43,245 bases of DNA from Chara braunii (GCA_003427395.1 BFEA01000322.1:1553260-1596504), one strand, 5' to 3'. Counted from the stretch's first letter, positions 16,991-28,337 are shown. The notes: generated by a model not told the origin, from the sequence alone. A program made the numbers and translations.

Positions 16991-17653
16991 TAGGATTGCT
17001 AGCGCTTATGGTTAAACGTGGGTAGATTGCCTTGAACTATCGTCGCTTCTCTCGAATGAACGCACAGTCATTATCGCTGCATCTAGATTGAGAGTTGCTC
17101 CGAATACTTATATGCTGGCCAAGAGGTTCTATTCGGCAGAAAAGGTGGTCGATGGATTGAAGAGACTTTTCGAGAGGTCATCGGATGGCTGGATCGAGAA
17201 TAAATTGGTTGATGCAGAATTACGAATTTGCAGGAATACGAAATTGCAGAATGTCGAAGTGCGAACAAGACATACTCCTTTGACCATGTAAATTAGAATC
17301 AAGGTGAAGCGATTTGGACTAACGAAAATTCAATTGCACAGCCATGAAGTTAGGATCGCTAGTGCTCCTCTGAAAAGGTGGGTAGATTGCCGTGACCTAC
17401 TGTCGCTTCTCCCGAACGAACGTACGGTCATTATCTATGCTTATAGACTGAAAGTTGGCCCGAATACTACTATAATGGCCAGTACATTCTACTCGGCGGA
17501 AGAAGGTGGTCGATGGATCGCAAAGGCTTTTCGAGACGTCATCGGATGGCTAGATCGATAATAAATTGCTTGATGCAGAATTAAAAAATTTTGCAAGAAT
17601 ACGAAATCGCAGAATCACAAAGTGCGAACAAGAATTACTCCTTTGACTAGTAA
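16991..17653 (+). repeat. 360-bp tandem dimer with a conserved open frame
   Basis: TAGGAT(T/C)GCTAG at 16991/17351 and GGGTAGATTGCC at 17020/17380 show a 360-bp period. In one frame, kept across both units because 360 is a multiple of three, both encode related peptides: NERTVII, then PNT, FYSAE and a GW near the end. The second unit has TAA stops and the first continues to VEVRTRHTPLTM before a stop. Each unit ends with TACTCCTTTGAC. No family is recognised. It may be a decayed coding repeat or repeat DNA with a fortuitously open frame. Confidence 0.7.
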
Positions 17654-18140
17654 TTTGGAATCAAGGTGAAGCTATTCGGACAAATGAAAATTCAATTGGA
17701 CAGCCATCAACTTGGTACATTATCAAAACCGATTTGAACAACCGATATAGGTTGGGAGTAGCGATGATCATTTTGGACATACAAGATATACGTTGGGAGA
17801 AATGATGATAACTTTGGACAAAAAGATTGAACAGTTCGAAAACTTGATAGAGGTGGGCAAATTGATTCAAGAATTTTCAAAACCACATTTAGTCCAACAA
17901 TCAACCGATTTGAGATTTTGCACAGACCATCCGAACTAACAAAAAGATATCAAATTAGCGAAGTGATGATTTTGCATGTTAGTCACATGCGTCTGAATCA
18001 GGGGCTTGCCGCTTCTGAAACTGTTGACCTAGAACTTCGCCTCGATTACGTTTGCCGACGTTTTGTGTCACCTCCCTAATCCATCTAATCCATCCTGGGC
18101 ACATGTCGGCAGTGATCTGCGAAAGACCTCGGTTTTGATT
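17636..18140 (+). repeat. Diverged single copy of the 10.9-12.1 kb repeat family
   Basis: It begins TACTCCTTTGACTAGTAA, then CGGACAAATGAAAATTCAATTGG, TTGGACAAAAAGATTGAACAG, TCAACCGATTTGAGA, CACAGACCA and GGCACATGTCGGCAGTGAT. These words occur in the same order at 10930-12030, where the middle is amplified fourfold. This copy lies immediately before the gag remnant and may be the 5' non-coding part of that retroelement. Confidence 0.7.
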
Positions 18141-18239
18141 GCATCAGTCAGATATCCCTACCCCCCAAGTTCCTCACGGGAAACACGGGTCTTGACGTGC
18201 CCAAAGACCTATTTTGTTGCATCTTGGATTCAAATCCAG

Positions 18240-18710
18240 CTGTTGTCGGAACTGATGGATATGCTGTTCGCCGAGAACAGGAAACACATTCCCTCCTCTC
18301 CTTTTGGTTCTTTGTGTCGTGATGTTGCTTTGCAAGACCTGTTGGAGGCTGACATGGAGACCTATGGATATGATTTCATTCTTGGCGACGGCCACCTTGA
18401 TACAGCTTGTTCCTCTTCAGCCCATGACTTTGGCATAAGTAACGATGAAGAAAGACTAAGTGCCTTAAGAAAGTTCGCCAATGTGAAGGAACCAAACCGG
18501 GACTCGAGGAAGAACTATGTTGAACTTCCCAAGGGAGCCAAAATCCCAGTCAAACCGGAGGATGCAACAACCAAAGCATGGGTTGACCTCCGCTTCATTG
18601 AAAATGATTGGAGGGTTAGGCTGAAGAAAGGGGTTTGCTTGTATTGTTTGAAATCAAATAAAAAAGTTCAAGATTGTTATAAGCTGCAGGGAAACCAAAA
18701 TCGGGCGTAG
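18240..18710 (+). pseudogene. Decayed chromovirus gag with an altered zinc knuckle
   Basis: An open frame ends with GVCLYCLKSNKKVQDC, spacing C-x2-C-x4-K-x4-C (Cys codons at 18636, 18645 and 18675). This is the retroviral CCHC knuckle with its histidine replaced by lysine. It is followed after a short basic tail by TAG at 18708. The upstream part is acidic and Lys-rich with no clear capsid motif, and no credible ATG start is seen. In Ty3/gypsy elements gag forms the virus-like particle and the knuckle binds RNA. Order and strand agree with the protease that follows. A non-functional remnant is most likely. Confidence 0.6.
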
Positions 18711-18901
18711 AGTTGACATCAACACCCTCTACAACAAGGGAGACTGAGCCTGATGCAACTCAGGAGTCCTCTCTTGAAGCCCCATCATCTGCTGATTCCA
18801 AGGCTGACGCGTGTCATGTTCTTCATGTGGAGCCTTGAGGGGAGTCTGAGAAGATTAACTTCCACTACTACAAACAACAACGTGCTTAAGGGACAACGGA
18901 A

Positions 18902-19490
18902 TTGATTTTCTTCAAGCTTCTCATTAACCACCTCTACCTTCATATCTTGGTTGATTGTAGCGCAACTACTAACTTTGTCTCCATACGGGTTACGCAAGGT
19001 GGGATTGGGAATGAAGCAAGTAGAGGTGCAGATCCCTTGCCAAGTAGGCAACAAAAGAAATTGTCTCCTCTACGCATGCAATCAAAGGTGTGTGCACTAC
19101 CTTTGACAAAGATAAGACTGGCATACATGCACTCAACTTCTACATACTTGAAAAATGCGCTTTCGACGTAGTCCTTGAGTTGGGCTGGTTATTGCCCCAT
19201 TGCAAATGGACTGAGTGAAAGGTTGATCTCTTTGTGGTGCATGATGCTTCGGGAAATGAACGCGCAATATTATTAAACAAGAAGGGTGAATCCCAAGGAA
19301 CTTGTCTCAATGTAGTGCAGTTGCGTAAAAAGTGGCACAGGCATAAAGAGGAAGAACAATTGTATGTTGCTTTTGTTCATCCTACTTATGTGCCTTTTAC
19401 TTTTATGGCTACTACAAATCCTACTTTGCCTAATGCACCTACTTTTGGTATTTCTACTTTTCCATTTATTTCTAGTTCGAATTAGTCTAC
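18902..19490 (+). pseudogene. Decayed Ty3/gypsy aspartic protease
   Basis: VDCSATTNFVS at about 18950-18982 aligns with the retropepsin active-site motif (I/V)DSGATHNFIS, keeping the catalytic Asp. The second hallmark, FDVVLELGWL at about 19162-19190 (family form YDVILGMDWL), is in a different frame, so a frameshift separates them. A stop follows before KVDLFVVHDASG. The gene would have released gag and pol proteins from the precursor. It lies 190-480 bp after the gag knuckle, the expected order. The region between is frameshifted and Ser/Thr-rich. Confidence 0.7.
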
Positions 19491-20679
19491 TTCAGATTCG
19501 GTTACCTTCATTAATGATCTGCGACGTGATCTATGTGATCCTTTTTTTGATCCCCCACCCCCGCTGGTTCCTCTCTAGACTGGCAGCGGTTCCCTTCCTC
19601 CCACTCTAAGTGAGTGTAGTGCGCTCATGAGCTCATTCGGGCAGCATGTACTTGCCTCATGCAAATGAGAGTGTGGCGGGCTGCTCCCCCAGCTTATGTA
19701 GGCTGGGCACAACACTTCGGCCAGCACATGGACCTCTCTGTGTGCCCCAAAGTGAACCGAGGTACCCCCAAGGCCTTTTCTCACCACTAGGCTGGGCTTC
19801 CTTTTGGCCAGATAAATGTAGTTCAAGTGGTTGGTACCAACTCGGCCTGCCTCTAGAGCCTCCTCATGCCTCGTTTTCACTTTCAGATGTTGCCGCTTGG
19901 GTCGGAATATCCAAGGGGCAGCCCTACTTGAAAGAAAAAGACCTTGTGAGGCTTGTGGGCCTTTTTCTCGATTTTTCTTGATTCTACACCAATTTGAGTA
20001 GGCCAAGTATCTCCGTGTACCTCAGTGATATCTCAACCTTGGATCTGGCTGGGATCCAAGGCCATCCGTAATTCGAGTCACCCCCAAGTGACGCTTGCTT
20101 CAGACTTTAGCCCCAAGGCTCACTTTTTCAATGTTTGGTGCATTTGGCCTCCATTTTCAGGCAAATGCATTGTTCCGTCTTTTTTCCTTTTTTGTTTCTT
20201 TCCGTTTTGGGCTGCCAACTCATTCCGGAGTTGGCCGTTTGAGCTGGCCCCACAAATAACGACCATATCTCCTCCTCCATGGATCTGAATATTGGATCCA
20301 TGGTCCAGAAAAAAAAACGGCCAACTACTTTTTGTTTTTTTTCTCATTTTGCCTTTTTAATTAAAAAATTGTTGAGATAATGCCCCAAGGGCCTTATCTC
20401 TGCACTCCGGATCGCCCTCCACTACATTCAGAGTGATGAGGCTACAGTAGGGACCTGCCAGTCCCAATTGGCCGGCATATTCTTCGCCACTTTTTTCTCC
20501 CTTTTTGTTTTATTCTCCCTCCTCTTTCTCCCCTTTTTCTTTTCTTTTCTTTTATTTCTGCTGCGACAAGTGTCAAACAACTGTGGACTCTTTTTCTAGG
20601 CCATGGATCTCGATTTAGGGTCAGATTCAGATCCAGCTGCTGATCGTTATTTCTCGGATCACAATAATGACCCCCCCAC
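19491..20679. other. No recognised gene where reverse transcriptase would be expected
   Basis: No reverse transcriptase (YxDD) or RNase H motif was found after the protease. The stretch is pyrimidine-rich, with several poly-T runs. The retroelement interior appears to have been replaced or to have decayed beyond recognition. Confidence 0.5.
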
Positions 20680-21210
20680 ACCCACGGGGGCTCCATTTTA
20701 TCGCCGTTACTCTCAATTTTGGGCCCCCTTGCTTGAATTTTTCCTTGGCAACTTATTTTCTGCGTAAAACCTCTTGGGGCTCTATTTTCTCGTGCCATGC
20801 TAGTCCGGGATGTCTTAGACTGTAGGGCAGGCGTCCCATCATCATTCCTCCTCTTTTTTTTTCCCACATTCTTCCCTTTTTGGCCCCACTCAATGCGTGC
20901 ACTTGCGGCTGCCAATATTTCCCATCGTCAAGATCCTGATCTCAACGGTGCCACTTGCTTCGCGTGTTCATCCTATATGCGCAGTCCACTGTTTCCCGTG
21001 GGACACTCAAGGCCCCGCCACTCATTCGGTGCTAGTCCCATTTTCTAGTCCCATCGGTAGCTCCGTCGGCACATGTCCCAACTTTCCAATTATTTTTATT
21101 TGGGTCAATTTAGTCCTCGACATTGTTCCCGTTGATGTCCCATTTTTATTTGAGACTTCCCAACCCTTGACAGTCCCAATTTTTCCTTTCCATGTGTCTC
21201 ACGTGCCTTG
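20680..21210. repeat. Diverged repeat copy 1
   Basis: Shares an ordered set of words with 22290-22860: CAC(G)AG/GGGCTCCATTTTATCGCC, CTCTATTTTCT, GGCTGCCAATATTT, GATCCTGATCTCAACGG, CCAATTATTTTTATTTGGG and CCATGTGTCTCACGTGCC. Divergence is high, perhaps a quarter to a third of positions by eye. No coding frame is recognised. Confidence 0.6.
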
Positions 21211-22289
21211 ATTATTCCCGGTCGCGAGATCCTCATGTCATCGTTGTCGCTTACTGTCTCCACTTGCTCCAAGCTTTAGACACTTTTCTCTAGTGTCTTG
21301 AGTGTGCCAAGGCTCATTTTTCCTTGGCCTTGGCACCCCACTGCAGTCCGTTATTTCTCGGACTGTAGTAATGCCCATTTTCCTAGCCTCGTTGCCCCAG
21401 AACTTGCCCCAAACTGAAACAAAATGAAGCGACTCATTTTAAAGTACATCCAGACTCAATATTGGTTCCGGATGCACAAAAAACATGTGTTTCCCCTTCC
21501 CCTTATATTCCGTTGTATCTCGGTTGCCAGAGACCTTGATGTTCTTTGATTCTCTCAGTAAAATATAAAGAAAATCAAGATACTTGTAACCATTTCACCA
21601 CAGGATGAATCTGGTCACAAAATGCATCTCTCAAATGACCGTGTTTTACCGTTAGTGACCCTTTTTCTTTTTTTTTTCTCTTTTTTCTTCTCCAAATCTG
21701 AACAGTCCCTACTTGTGCTAGTCCCTACTGACGACCAACTCACTCACTCCCTCTCATCCTCCTTTGTCTCATTCTCCCTCTTTTTCTCTCCCTTTTCTTT
21801 TCTTTTTCTTTCTTTTTCTTTCTTTCTTTTGCATGGCAAGTGTCTGGCTGTTGAGGTTTTTTCTAGGCACCACCTCTTGTCTTTGGCCTAGCCCATGTCG
21901 AAGGCATGCCACTCTGTAACCTAGCAGTTGGGGGTACGAGGCCTCGTAGAGATTGGGCATCGGGATATAGGGGTGAGGCAGGTAGGGTTAGGCTGCTGAA
22001 AGACCCTAAGGCATGTGTTTTTTTCATTCTGAATGCTCCTTTGATCCGAGCTTTTTGGGGGATAAAAATTTTTAGTGTTCTTGTGTAGATTACACAGTTG
22101 TCTTTCTTAGCTGAAGCCAGACAATGACCTCGGTATTTCAAGGGGTTTTCCATAAAATTTCTCCAATTTCTCAATATGATTTTGAATGGGACGCTGGGCT
22201 TGGTTCCCAGCACGTGCTACTCCCCACGAATAGATTGGAGCATGTTCCCATGAAAAAAAAAACAAGGTGCAGTCCGTTAATTCTTGGAC
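21211..22289. other. No recognised gene
   Basis: A CT-rich tract (21660-21835) and a third short copy of the CAGTCCGTTATTTCTCGGACTG hairpin-like word near 21345, also near 20638 and 22271. Otherwise unrecognised. Confidence 0.4.
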
Positions 22290-22860
22290 TGCAATCATGG
22301 TGGCTCCCACACCCACGAGAACCCCATTTTGTCGCTGTTTGCTCCGAACTGTTGCCCCTCCTTCTTCGATTTTCTCCCGGAGGCTTATTTTTTATATGGA
22401 GCCTTTCAAGGCTCTATTTTCTTCAGGGTGGTTGATCCGAGATATCCCGGATTGCAAAAATGCCCCTTCCTCCACATTTCTTTGCTTCCTTTTTCCTCTT
22501 GGATTTTCCCGTGTGCTTCCACTAGTGCTTGCACTAGTGATGCTAATATTTTAGGCCGTTTAGATCTTGATCTTGACGGCACCTCTTGTTTCAAATATTT
22601 CTTTCTCATGGTACTCCACAACTTTTCCTTGGGACAAGTTAGGTCCTCGATACTTGTTCCACCGGTGGTTCCACCGACACTCGTTCCGACGGTCTCGTTG
22701 GAACTTGTCCCAAAATGCCATTATTTTTACTTAGACTTGTACGGTTTCCCACACCTTTTCCCATGGTGTCCCGGTTTTTCTTGGCATTTCCCATTCATCG
22801 GTAGTCCCATTTTTCGCCTTTTCACGTGTCCCAAGCATGCCGGCGTTCTTGGCCACGAGA
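22290..22860. repeat. Diverged repeat copy 2
   Basis: Partner of 20680-21210: CACGAGAACCCCATTTTGTCGC, CTCTATTTTCTTCAGG, GATGCTAATATTTTAGG, GATCTTGATCTTGACGG, GCCATTATTTTTACTTAG and TTTTCACGTGTCCC in the same order. The two copies are in direct orientation about 1.6 kb apart. Confidence 0.6.
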
Positions 22861-23793
22861 TCTCTAATCTCGCGGTCATCGTTTATTGCCACAACTGACC
22901 CCCACACCTGGGGCCTTCTTTTTGTACCGTCTTGGGGCCATTAAGGCTCTTTTTCTCATGGCCTTGGAACTTCCTTATCGTCCGCCACATTCCCTTTGGA
23001 TCTCTTCTCAGTTTCCAGGCCTAGGGGTCTCGAAATTGAGGCTCTCTTCCTCTTTTCCTAATCCTTTTTATCGTGGCTCCCAAGGCCACTCGTTTTTCAG
23101 GTTGCTTGTGGCGCGACACTTGCTCGGGTGGCCCTGCTAGCCCGTCCTTCGTGCCTCCTTGCTCGGTCCATGGCCCTTTGACCCTCCTCATGCCGAATTC
23201 AAATGGCCTCCTCGACCGCATGCTATGTTTTCATGTGCCGTCGTTACGACGTGATTTTTCTTGATGTCACTGACTCTCGTCTACTTGCGGCATTTGGCCT
23301 CAGGACATTATTTTATCGGTGATCCTTCTTTAAACAGGAGGACCGCCTTTACTAATTCCTTGCAGTACTTCGCCGCTCGTCACTCTGTTGTTCTATTCCT
23401 GGCCCAATAGTTCCGGCGGCCCTAGGCATCTTCGGGCCGTAGGCGCCGACACTCTTGCCTTATTCCTCCATCCTTTCTGTCTCTTTTGCTGCCTCATTTC
23501 GGATTCCTATGTCGTGCACACTTCAGCCATATATCGTCTCTAAGGGACTGGGACTCGATTCGGGAACCACAGGTCCTGACACCGTGTTTCAACTTCTCCG
23601 TGCCTTAATCATTCGGGATCAGGAAATGTGGGATGGAACAACTTTATTTGGTTAAGGGGTTGTAAAACAACTCAGTTCATTCTTGCACATCAAGACACCA
23701 AAGAGGCTGCATTACGGTTGGAAGATTCATAATCCGCTCTCCTACTTACTTCCCGAATAGTCGGCTGGTCTAACACGTGGCTGGCCTGGCTTC
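22861..23793. other. No recognised gene
   Basis: Integrase catalytic-core motifs were looked for ahead of the integrase C-terminus and not found. The stretch is C/T-rich with short unrelated frames. Confidence 0.4.
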
Positions 23794-24340
23794 AACGTAG
23801 AGTATGATCGCTTGCTCAAAGTCGCCATTGTAGCAATGACCAAGGGACAACACGCCATGATCCATCATGCGGAGAAGAAGCGCACACCTTCAACTATCAA
23901 AGTGGGAAGTCATGTATGGGTCAAAATGTCAGAATTTTCGGAAGAAGAGGGTGTCACGCAAACTTTTCCCTCTCTATTATGGTCCTTGGGAAGTTCTAGA
24001 CGTGATTGGTGATGACAAGTCCAGTCCTTCAAAGTTCATACGTAATTGTCGTGCCTCATCTGCGCACGTACCTAGTCCTTCATGCGTCAAAGCTGTTTAC
24101 ATATCGTGATGCTAAATCTTTCGAATATCGTGAGAACATGATCCCTTGTGCAATCAATGGTGGTCACGAGATAGAATTAAACGACACATTGGGGAAGGAC
24201 GTAACAGACAGTACCAAATTCATTTCATGTATCACTCGTTGGATGATCTCTATTGGATCTCAAAGAAGGAACTGCTGTGTAGTGCACCTCACATTGTTAA
24301 TGCTGTGCCAAAAATTTCTGCAAAACTCACTGCTCCTGAG
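23794..24340 (+). pseudogene. Decayed chromovirus integrase C-terminus and chromodomain
   Basis: VGSHVWVKMSEFSEE at about 23910-23950, LFPLYYGPWEVLDVIG (the GPY/F motif) at about 23965-24010 and VVPHLRTYLVLHASKL at about 24045-24095 are consecutive parts of the Ty3/gypsy integrase C-terminal domain, but they lie in three different frames. After them, QYQIHF, LDDLYWISKKELL and SAPHIV at 24200-24305 fit a chromodomain, which directs chromovirus integration to marked chromatin. At least two frameshifts make it non-functional. The chromodomain resembles that of the minus-strand remnant at 33.96-34.14 kb (DRWFTSKELLKTAPHVI), so both belong to one subfamily. Confidence 0.75.
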
Positions 24341-24428
24341 TATTCACAAAATCTTTTTGCTGTGCTCGCTTACGATGCGTTTGTCGGGGATTCGAAATGA
24401 GTTACTCGCTCGAAGGGACCTCGCTCTT

Positions 24429-24470
24429 GAGAGGGGGGTAGTGTTAGCACCTGCCAAACACAGAATGGGA
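24429..24470 (+). other. Polypurine tract and start of the 3' LTR
   Basis: GAGAGGGGGGTAG at 24429-24441 is followed by TGTTAGCACCTGCC at 24442. A purine run immediately before a TG is the expected boundary between the internal region and the 3' LTR of the element above. The LTR end and the 5' partner were not found. Confidence 0.6.
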
Positions 24471-25577
24471 CACATAGCTGATTTCTGAGTTTTGCCATGG
24501 AATGTATGCCGTGCCGAGGGTTCCCACTTGTTGCTGAGTTTTCTAAGTTTGTGTGTGTGTGTGCTTGCTGGTCTTCATGCCTGTTTGAGTGCTTGTCGGG
24601 TTGAATGTGTGTTTGACCCGCAAGGGCACTTGTTTGTTCAGAAGGCTCGAACGATCGATACTTACCTTTGGCTGTGACATTGAGGGTTGTGGCGGGGAAA
24701 AAGGCCCGCAACAGTGCAGAAAACCACAGGTAGGCGGGTACCACACCAAGCAGAGGTAGATGTGCCGGGTATTGGAGGCCGAGCAGAAGAAGACAAAAGT
24801 TGGCATTTTTAGAGGCCTAGTAGTTGTAGGCTAGGTCTAGGCGGGTACCAGTCCAACCAGTCCGAGTCTAGGGCCTGTACTGGCAATGTCAGAGTCTGCA
24901 ATGATGTTTCCTTCCGAAAGGGAGGACATACCGGTTGCTTGGAGGCCACGCGACCTAGGAAGTCACCGCCCAAGAGGTAAGCAGGCAGCTATATCTCTAG
25001 GAGGAGCGAAGTGCTCCTCCTCATTCTTCGGTGTGCAAGTTTGGCGACACACTGCTTGGAGCATTGGCTGGAGCAACGCTGCTTGGAGCAGTGCTGTTGG
25101 GGAGGACAAAGCGCCCGACTCTCCACCGCGGCTATGATGGAGGAGCATGGGCTGGAGGAGGAGGGAGACGAGGACTAGGAAGGAGTACACCAGAGGTACT
25201 TACCTGGCCATGGTGAACGCCATCTTCATCACCTTGGTGGATGCTGCATTTGGAAGACCGTGCTGGGGTAGAGCTGCACCGAGAAGCTTCGAAGCAGAGT
25301 TAGGTATGGCGGCCTGAACAAGAGCAGGCATAACTTGCACAACACGACAATGCTCTGGCAGTCCGCTATAGCCTCGAGCTTGTAGACAGGAGAAAGAAGG
25401 GTGGGCATGACTATGGTGGACCTCATGTGATACCTGCAGTAGAAGAGGGATTTTGATATTGAATTGGTTCAACCATCAACATTATTATTATTATTTATTG
25501 TTTGAATAAGAGGGGAGGAGAAAAGGAGGAGAGTGGTTGGTGAAGAAGGGACTTCTCATTGGTCTTTGCTGGTGTAT
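24471..25577. other. Probable LTR and unrecognised flank
   Basis: A hairpin GGAGGAGC-GAAGT-GCTCCTCC at 25000-25020 and GCTTGGAGCA repeats at 25050-25095. No coding region recognised. Confidence 0.4.
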
Positions 25578-25650
25578 ATCTTCTTCTTCTTCTTCTTCTT
25601 TCTTTCTTTCTTTCTTCTTCTTCTTCTTGTTCTTGTTCTTCTTCTTTCCC
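25578..25650. repeat. (CTT)n/(CTTT)n microsatellite
   Basis: Alternating TTC and TTTC runs with a few TTG interruptions. Confidence 0.95.
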
Positions 25651-27200
25651 TGTCTCTCCTCTCAAGTTCATTCATTTCTTTTTGCAATTAGACGACATTG
25701 TACTTCCTCGTGAATGTGTACTTAAAAAATGGGCAGGATCATAACATCTCAGTAATGTCCACATTTCTCGGCGTGTTTCAACTAGTTGCAAATGTGCAAC
25801 GTGTTTGAAGGGCGCCCGCCTTCAAACTCGAGTTCCACGTGATTCAGAAGTATTCATCTAGTTCCTCGTGGATTTTAGCTCAAGTATGTATGTCAATAGT
25901 TCATGGGTGTGCCAACTGAGCAAGGGCCGTTGGAGGGCCGACCTTGCTGTCGTAATAAGTAGTATCTAGACCTGCAGGAGGAACGCGAGTGAGGGCTTGG
26001 ATGATAGGAGGAAGAAGAAGCCACCCCAGGATCGACAGAAGGTCGATTTGGGGGTATAGATAGAGCGTGTAGTCTGCCAGAAAACTTGAGGGAGGAGTGC
26101 TGACCGTATTCAGTTCGGCTGAGGTGACTGACATGCGGGTTAGGCAAAGGGAAGATCCTACTCTGTCCATATGGACAAGAGAGGGTCTTGGATGTGCGGA
26201 TAGACTGGCTTGTAAGGGGCACCAACAAAGTGTATGGCATGAATGGTCAAACCAAGTTGAGGGGTCCAGTCGAGTTGGTCACCACGGGGATGCAGCCCGA
26301 AAGCCCGAAGAGGGGTGAGACACCTTCAACCCAAGGAAGCACTGCGAACACTTCCTTGGGAAACACATCCGGTGTGTAGAATTAGTAGCAACTTTTGCTC
26401 TTGTTGAGGTGGTGGAATCCCTCACCATCTCAAAAGACGACCAAGGTTACGGACTCCTTAGTCCCCTTGCAGGCACATGTGGACCACATGGAGCTCTGTT
26501 CATGGAATGTGTCCGAGTCCTTAGAGGAGCTAAATGATGAGACCTGCTAGCTGCCTGGGTGACCACAATTAGAGGTCCTATGAAACTGGTAGATGTCAAT
26601 GTAGGTGGCCTTGTGGCTCTTGCAGATGTCGGCACTACCTAAGACTACAATGGTCGCATTTGTGTGATAAGACTGCACATTGGGACCGTGCGGAGCGGCT
26701 AAGGTGATCTGTAGTACCTAGCATAGCCAATACAAAAAACATTAGTGTGCCATGGCTACATAACAGATGTAGCCGGTGCTTCCTCCTACGGGGGAAGGCA
26801 ACTGAAGACAATTGTCTAGCTGCTGGCTGACGATAAACTTCCTATTATCTACCACTTTGGGGTTGCAATGTTCCTAATATGGTGGGGGCAATCACGATGG
26901 GAAATATAGCTACTCTTTAAACCCTTGAGGGCCAGGCCCTCCAAACCTCTTTAGAGTAAGAAAATAAGTGTTACCAAGTATCCAAACCTTCTTAGGAGCT
27001 GTCAAGAGTTGTAAGTGAGGAGGCTGCCCAAAAGATGGGGACCATTCCTTCTATTGTGGGATTAGACCTATAGGATACCTCCTATGATGCTGGACAGCGA
27101 TTGACGAAGCTAGGGAAGAAGGGATGGATAGGTCCACATGCTTCTTCTTCCTATAAATCTTCAAATGTATTAATTGACAAAAGAAAGAAACGGGGACGCA
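25651..27200. other. 1.5 kb without a recognised gene
   Basis: Open frames on minus at 25893-26240 (115 codons) and the overlapping 25901-26170 are Pro/Ser-rich or hydrophobic but match nothing I know. No repeat is seen inside the window. It could be decayed retroelement or unique DNA. Confidence 0.35.
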
Positions 27201-28022
27201 TAAATCGAGGATCTCAAAATAAGTGAATATACAAAAATAATAACATGAACTTATAGGAGTATACTATAATAAGTGACGGAGAATAGCTCATGTTTAGAAA
27301 GATAACGTGGCAGCATATGTCAAGAATGAGGGATTTTTGGCGAACGTACTCTAGCGATTTCAAATGTCTTCTATGTTAGTCAAAATCCTTTCTTGATTAA
27401 TCTGGTTTGTGTATCAGAATATATTTGAAAGCAGAAAGATAACAAGAGGAGGATGTTTACATAAAGGACCTATTCTCAGAGTATGCTAGATTATTCGTCG
27501 CCTTTGTTTTTGATAGATATCTTTTTTTTTTTAATTCATTTTTATTGAAATTCACTAGTTTTCAGATTGAACAATTTATAATCTACTCCGCTGACTCTAT
27601 AAAAATGAAAAAAGGGTACATATAATCACTCTTTTTCAAATCATTAGTACTAGTTCTTATTGATCTATGAGCTTACCGGTCAAGAATTTATTATTTTCTA
27701 ATTGAAAAAAAGTCGACAATATTTATATCTATTCTATTAATATTGATATACATGTAGTATTAAAATTATAGTATTAAATTAATAGATCTTTATATATATA
27801 GGCTGCCAGAGTGGCCCGGGGTCGCTTGCCAGGCCGGGCAAAAAAAAAAAAAAAAAAAAAAATTATTTTTAAAGTTTACTTTTTTTTTCTAAATTTGGTG
27901 AAGAATTTCAATGTGACGCTGGGGCAAAAGTTGCTCAGTTTATTTTTCTGCATAACATAGTTTTTTTTGGATTTTTGGATTTTTTTTTTTTTTTTTTTTT
28001 TGGGCTGGGACCTTTCCTGGTC
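27201..28022. other. AT-rich island with poly(A) and poly(T) tracts
   Basis: Composition drops sharply to AT-rich from about 27200. A GC-rich hairpin-like piece (GCCCGGGG...CCGGGC) at 27813-27839 is followed by about 23 A, as in a small retroposed sequence. At 27860-27990 the words GAATTTCAATGTGACGCTGG, GGCAAAAG and CTGCATAACATAG correspond to both flanks of the solo LTR at 35383-36502. No gene recognised. Confidence 0.5.
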
Positions 28023-28060
28023 CTGTCTCTTATACACATCTAGATGTGTATAAGAGACAG
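28023..28060. other. Nextera mate-pair junction adapter (assembly artefact)
   Basis: CTGTCTCTTATACACATCT (28023-28041) directly followed by its reverse complement AGATGTGTATAAGAGACAG (28042-28060). These are the two 19-base Tn5 mosaic ends joined head to head, exactly as in the circularisation junction of Nextera mate-pair libraries. It is library sequence, not genomic DNA, and implies the two sides need not be adjacent in the genome. Confidence 0.97.
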
Positions 28061-28093
28061 GTATAATATATATTTTTTATGAATTATAATTGA

Positions 28094-28337
28094 AATCTGG
28101 GTCGAAATTCAATATTCATAGCTGTTTTATTTGCTAGACCAGCAAAAGAATATAAAATCGATTTGATCAATGATTTAGAGTATTCTTTTTCTTTGCAAAC
28201 TTTGTATATGAAAAGAATCAAAAGATGCTTTCATGTTGAAATTTCCTATTATACTACTTATAAAGATGGTCAAAAGATCATGAATAATGCAGATACTCAG
28301 TTAATAAGTGCTTCTCTTGCATTTAAACTAAATAAAG
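28094..28337 (+). pseudogene. Orphan AT-rich coding fragment, interrupted by a transposon
   Basis: After TGA at 28091 one frame is open to the transposon at 28338. The peptide (FARPAKEYKIDL, then SLQTLYMKRIKRC, ADTQLISASLAFKL) looks like true coding sequence in an AT-rich background, unlike its surroundings. Beyond the transposon, at 29972-30062, another frame reads KPSLTHEAEISWTRIQL to a stop and may continue it after a frameshift. No family is recognised; an organelle-derived, viral or contaminant origin is possible, and the adapter just upstream makes contamination or chimerism a real option. Confidence 0.4.

Noticed and set aside
18226-18241. Second tRNA-type B box (GGATTCAAATCC)
   Set aside because: No A box upstream at a suitable distance, and the site lies in the gag-like region.
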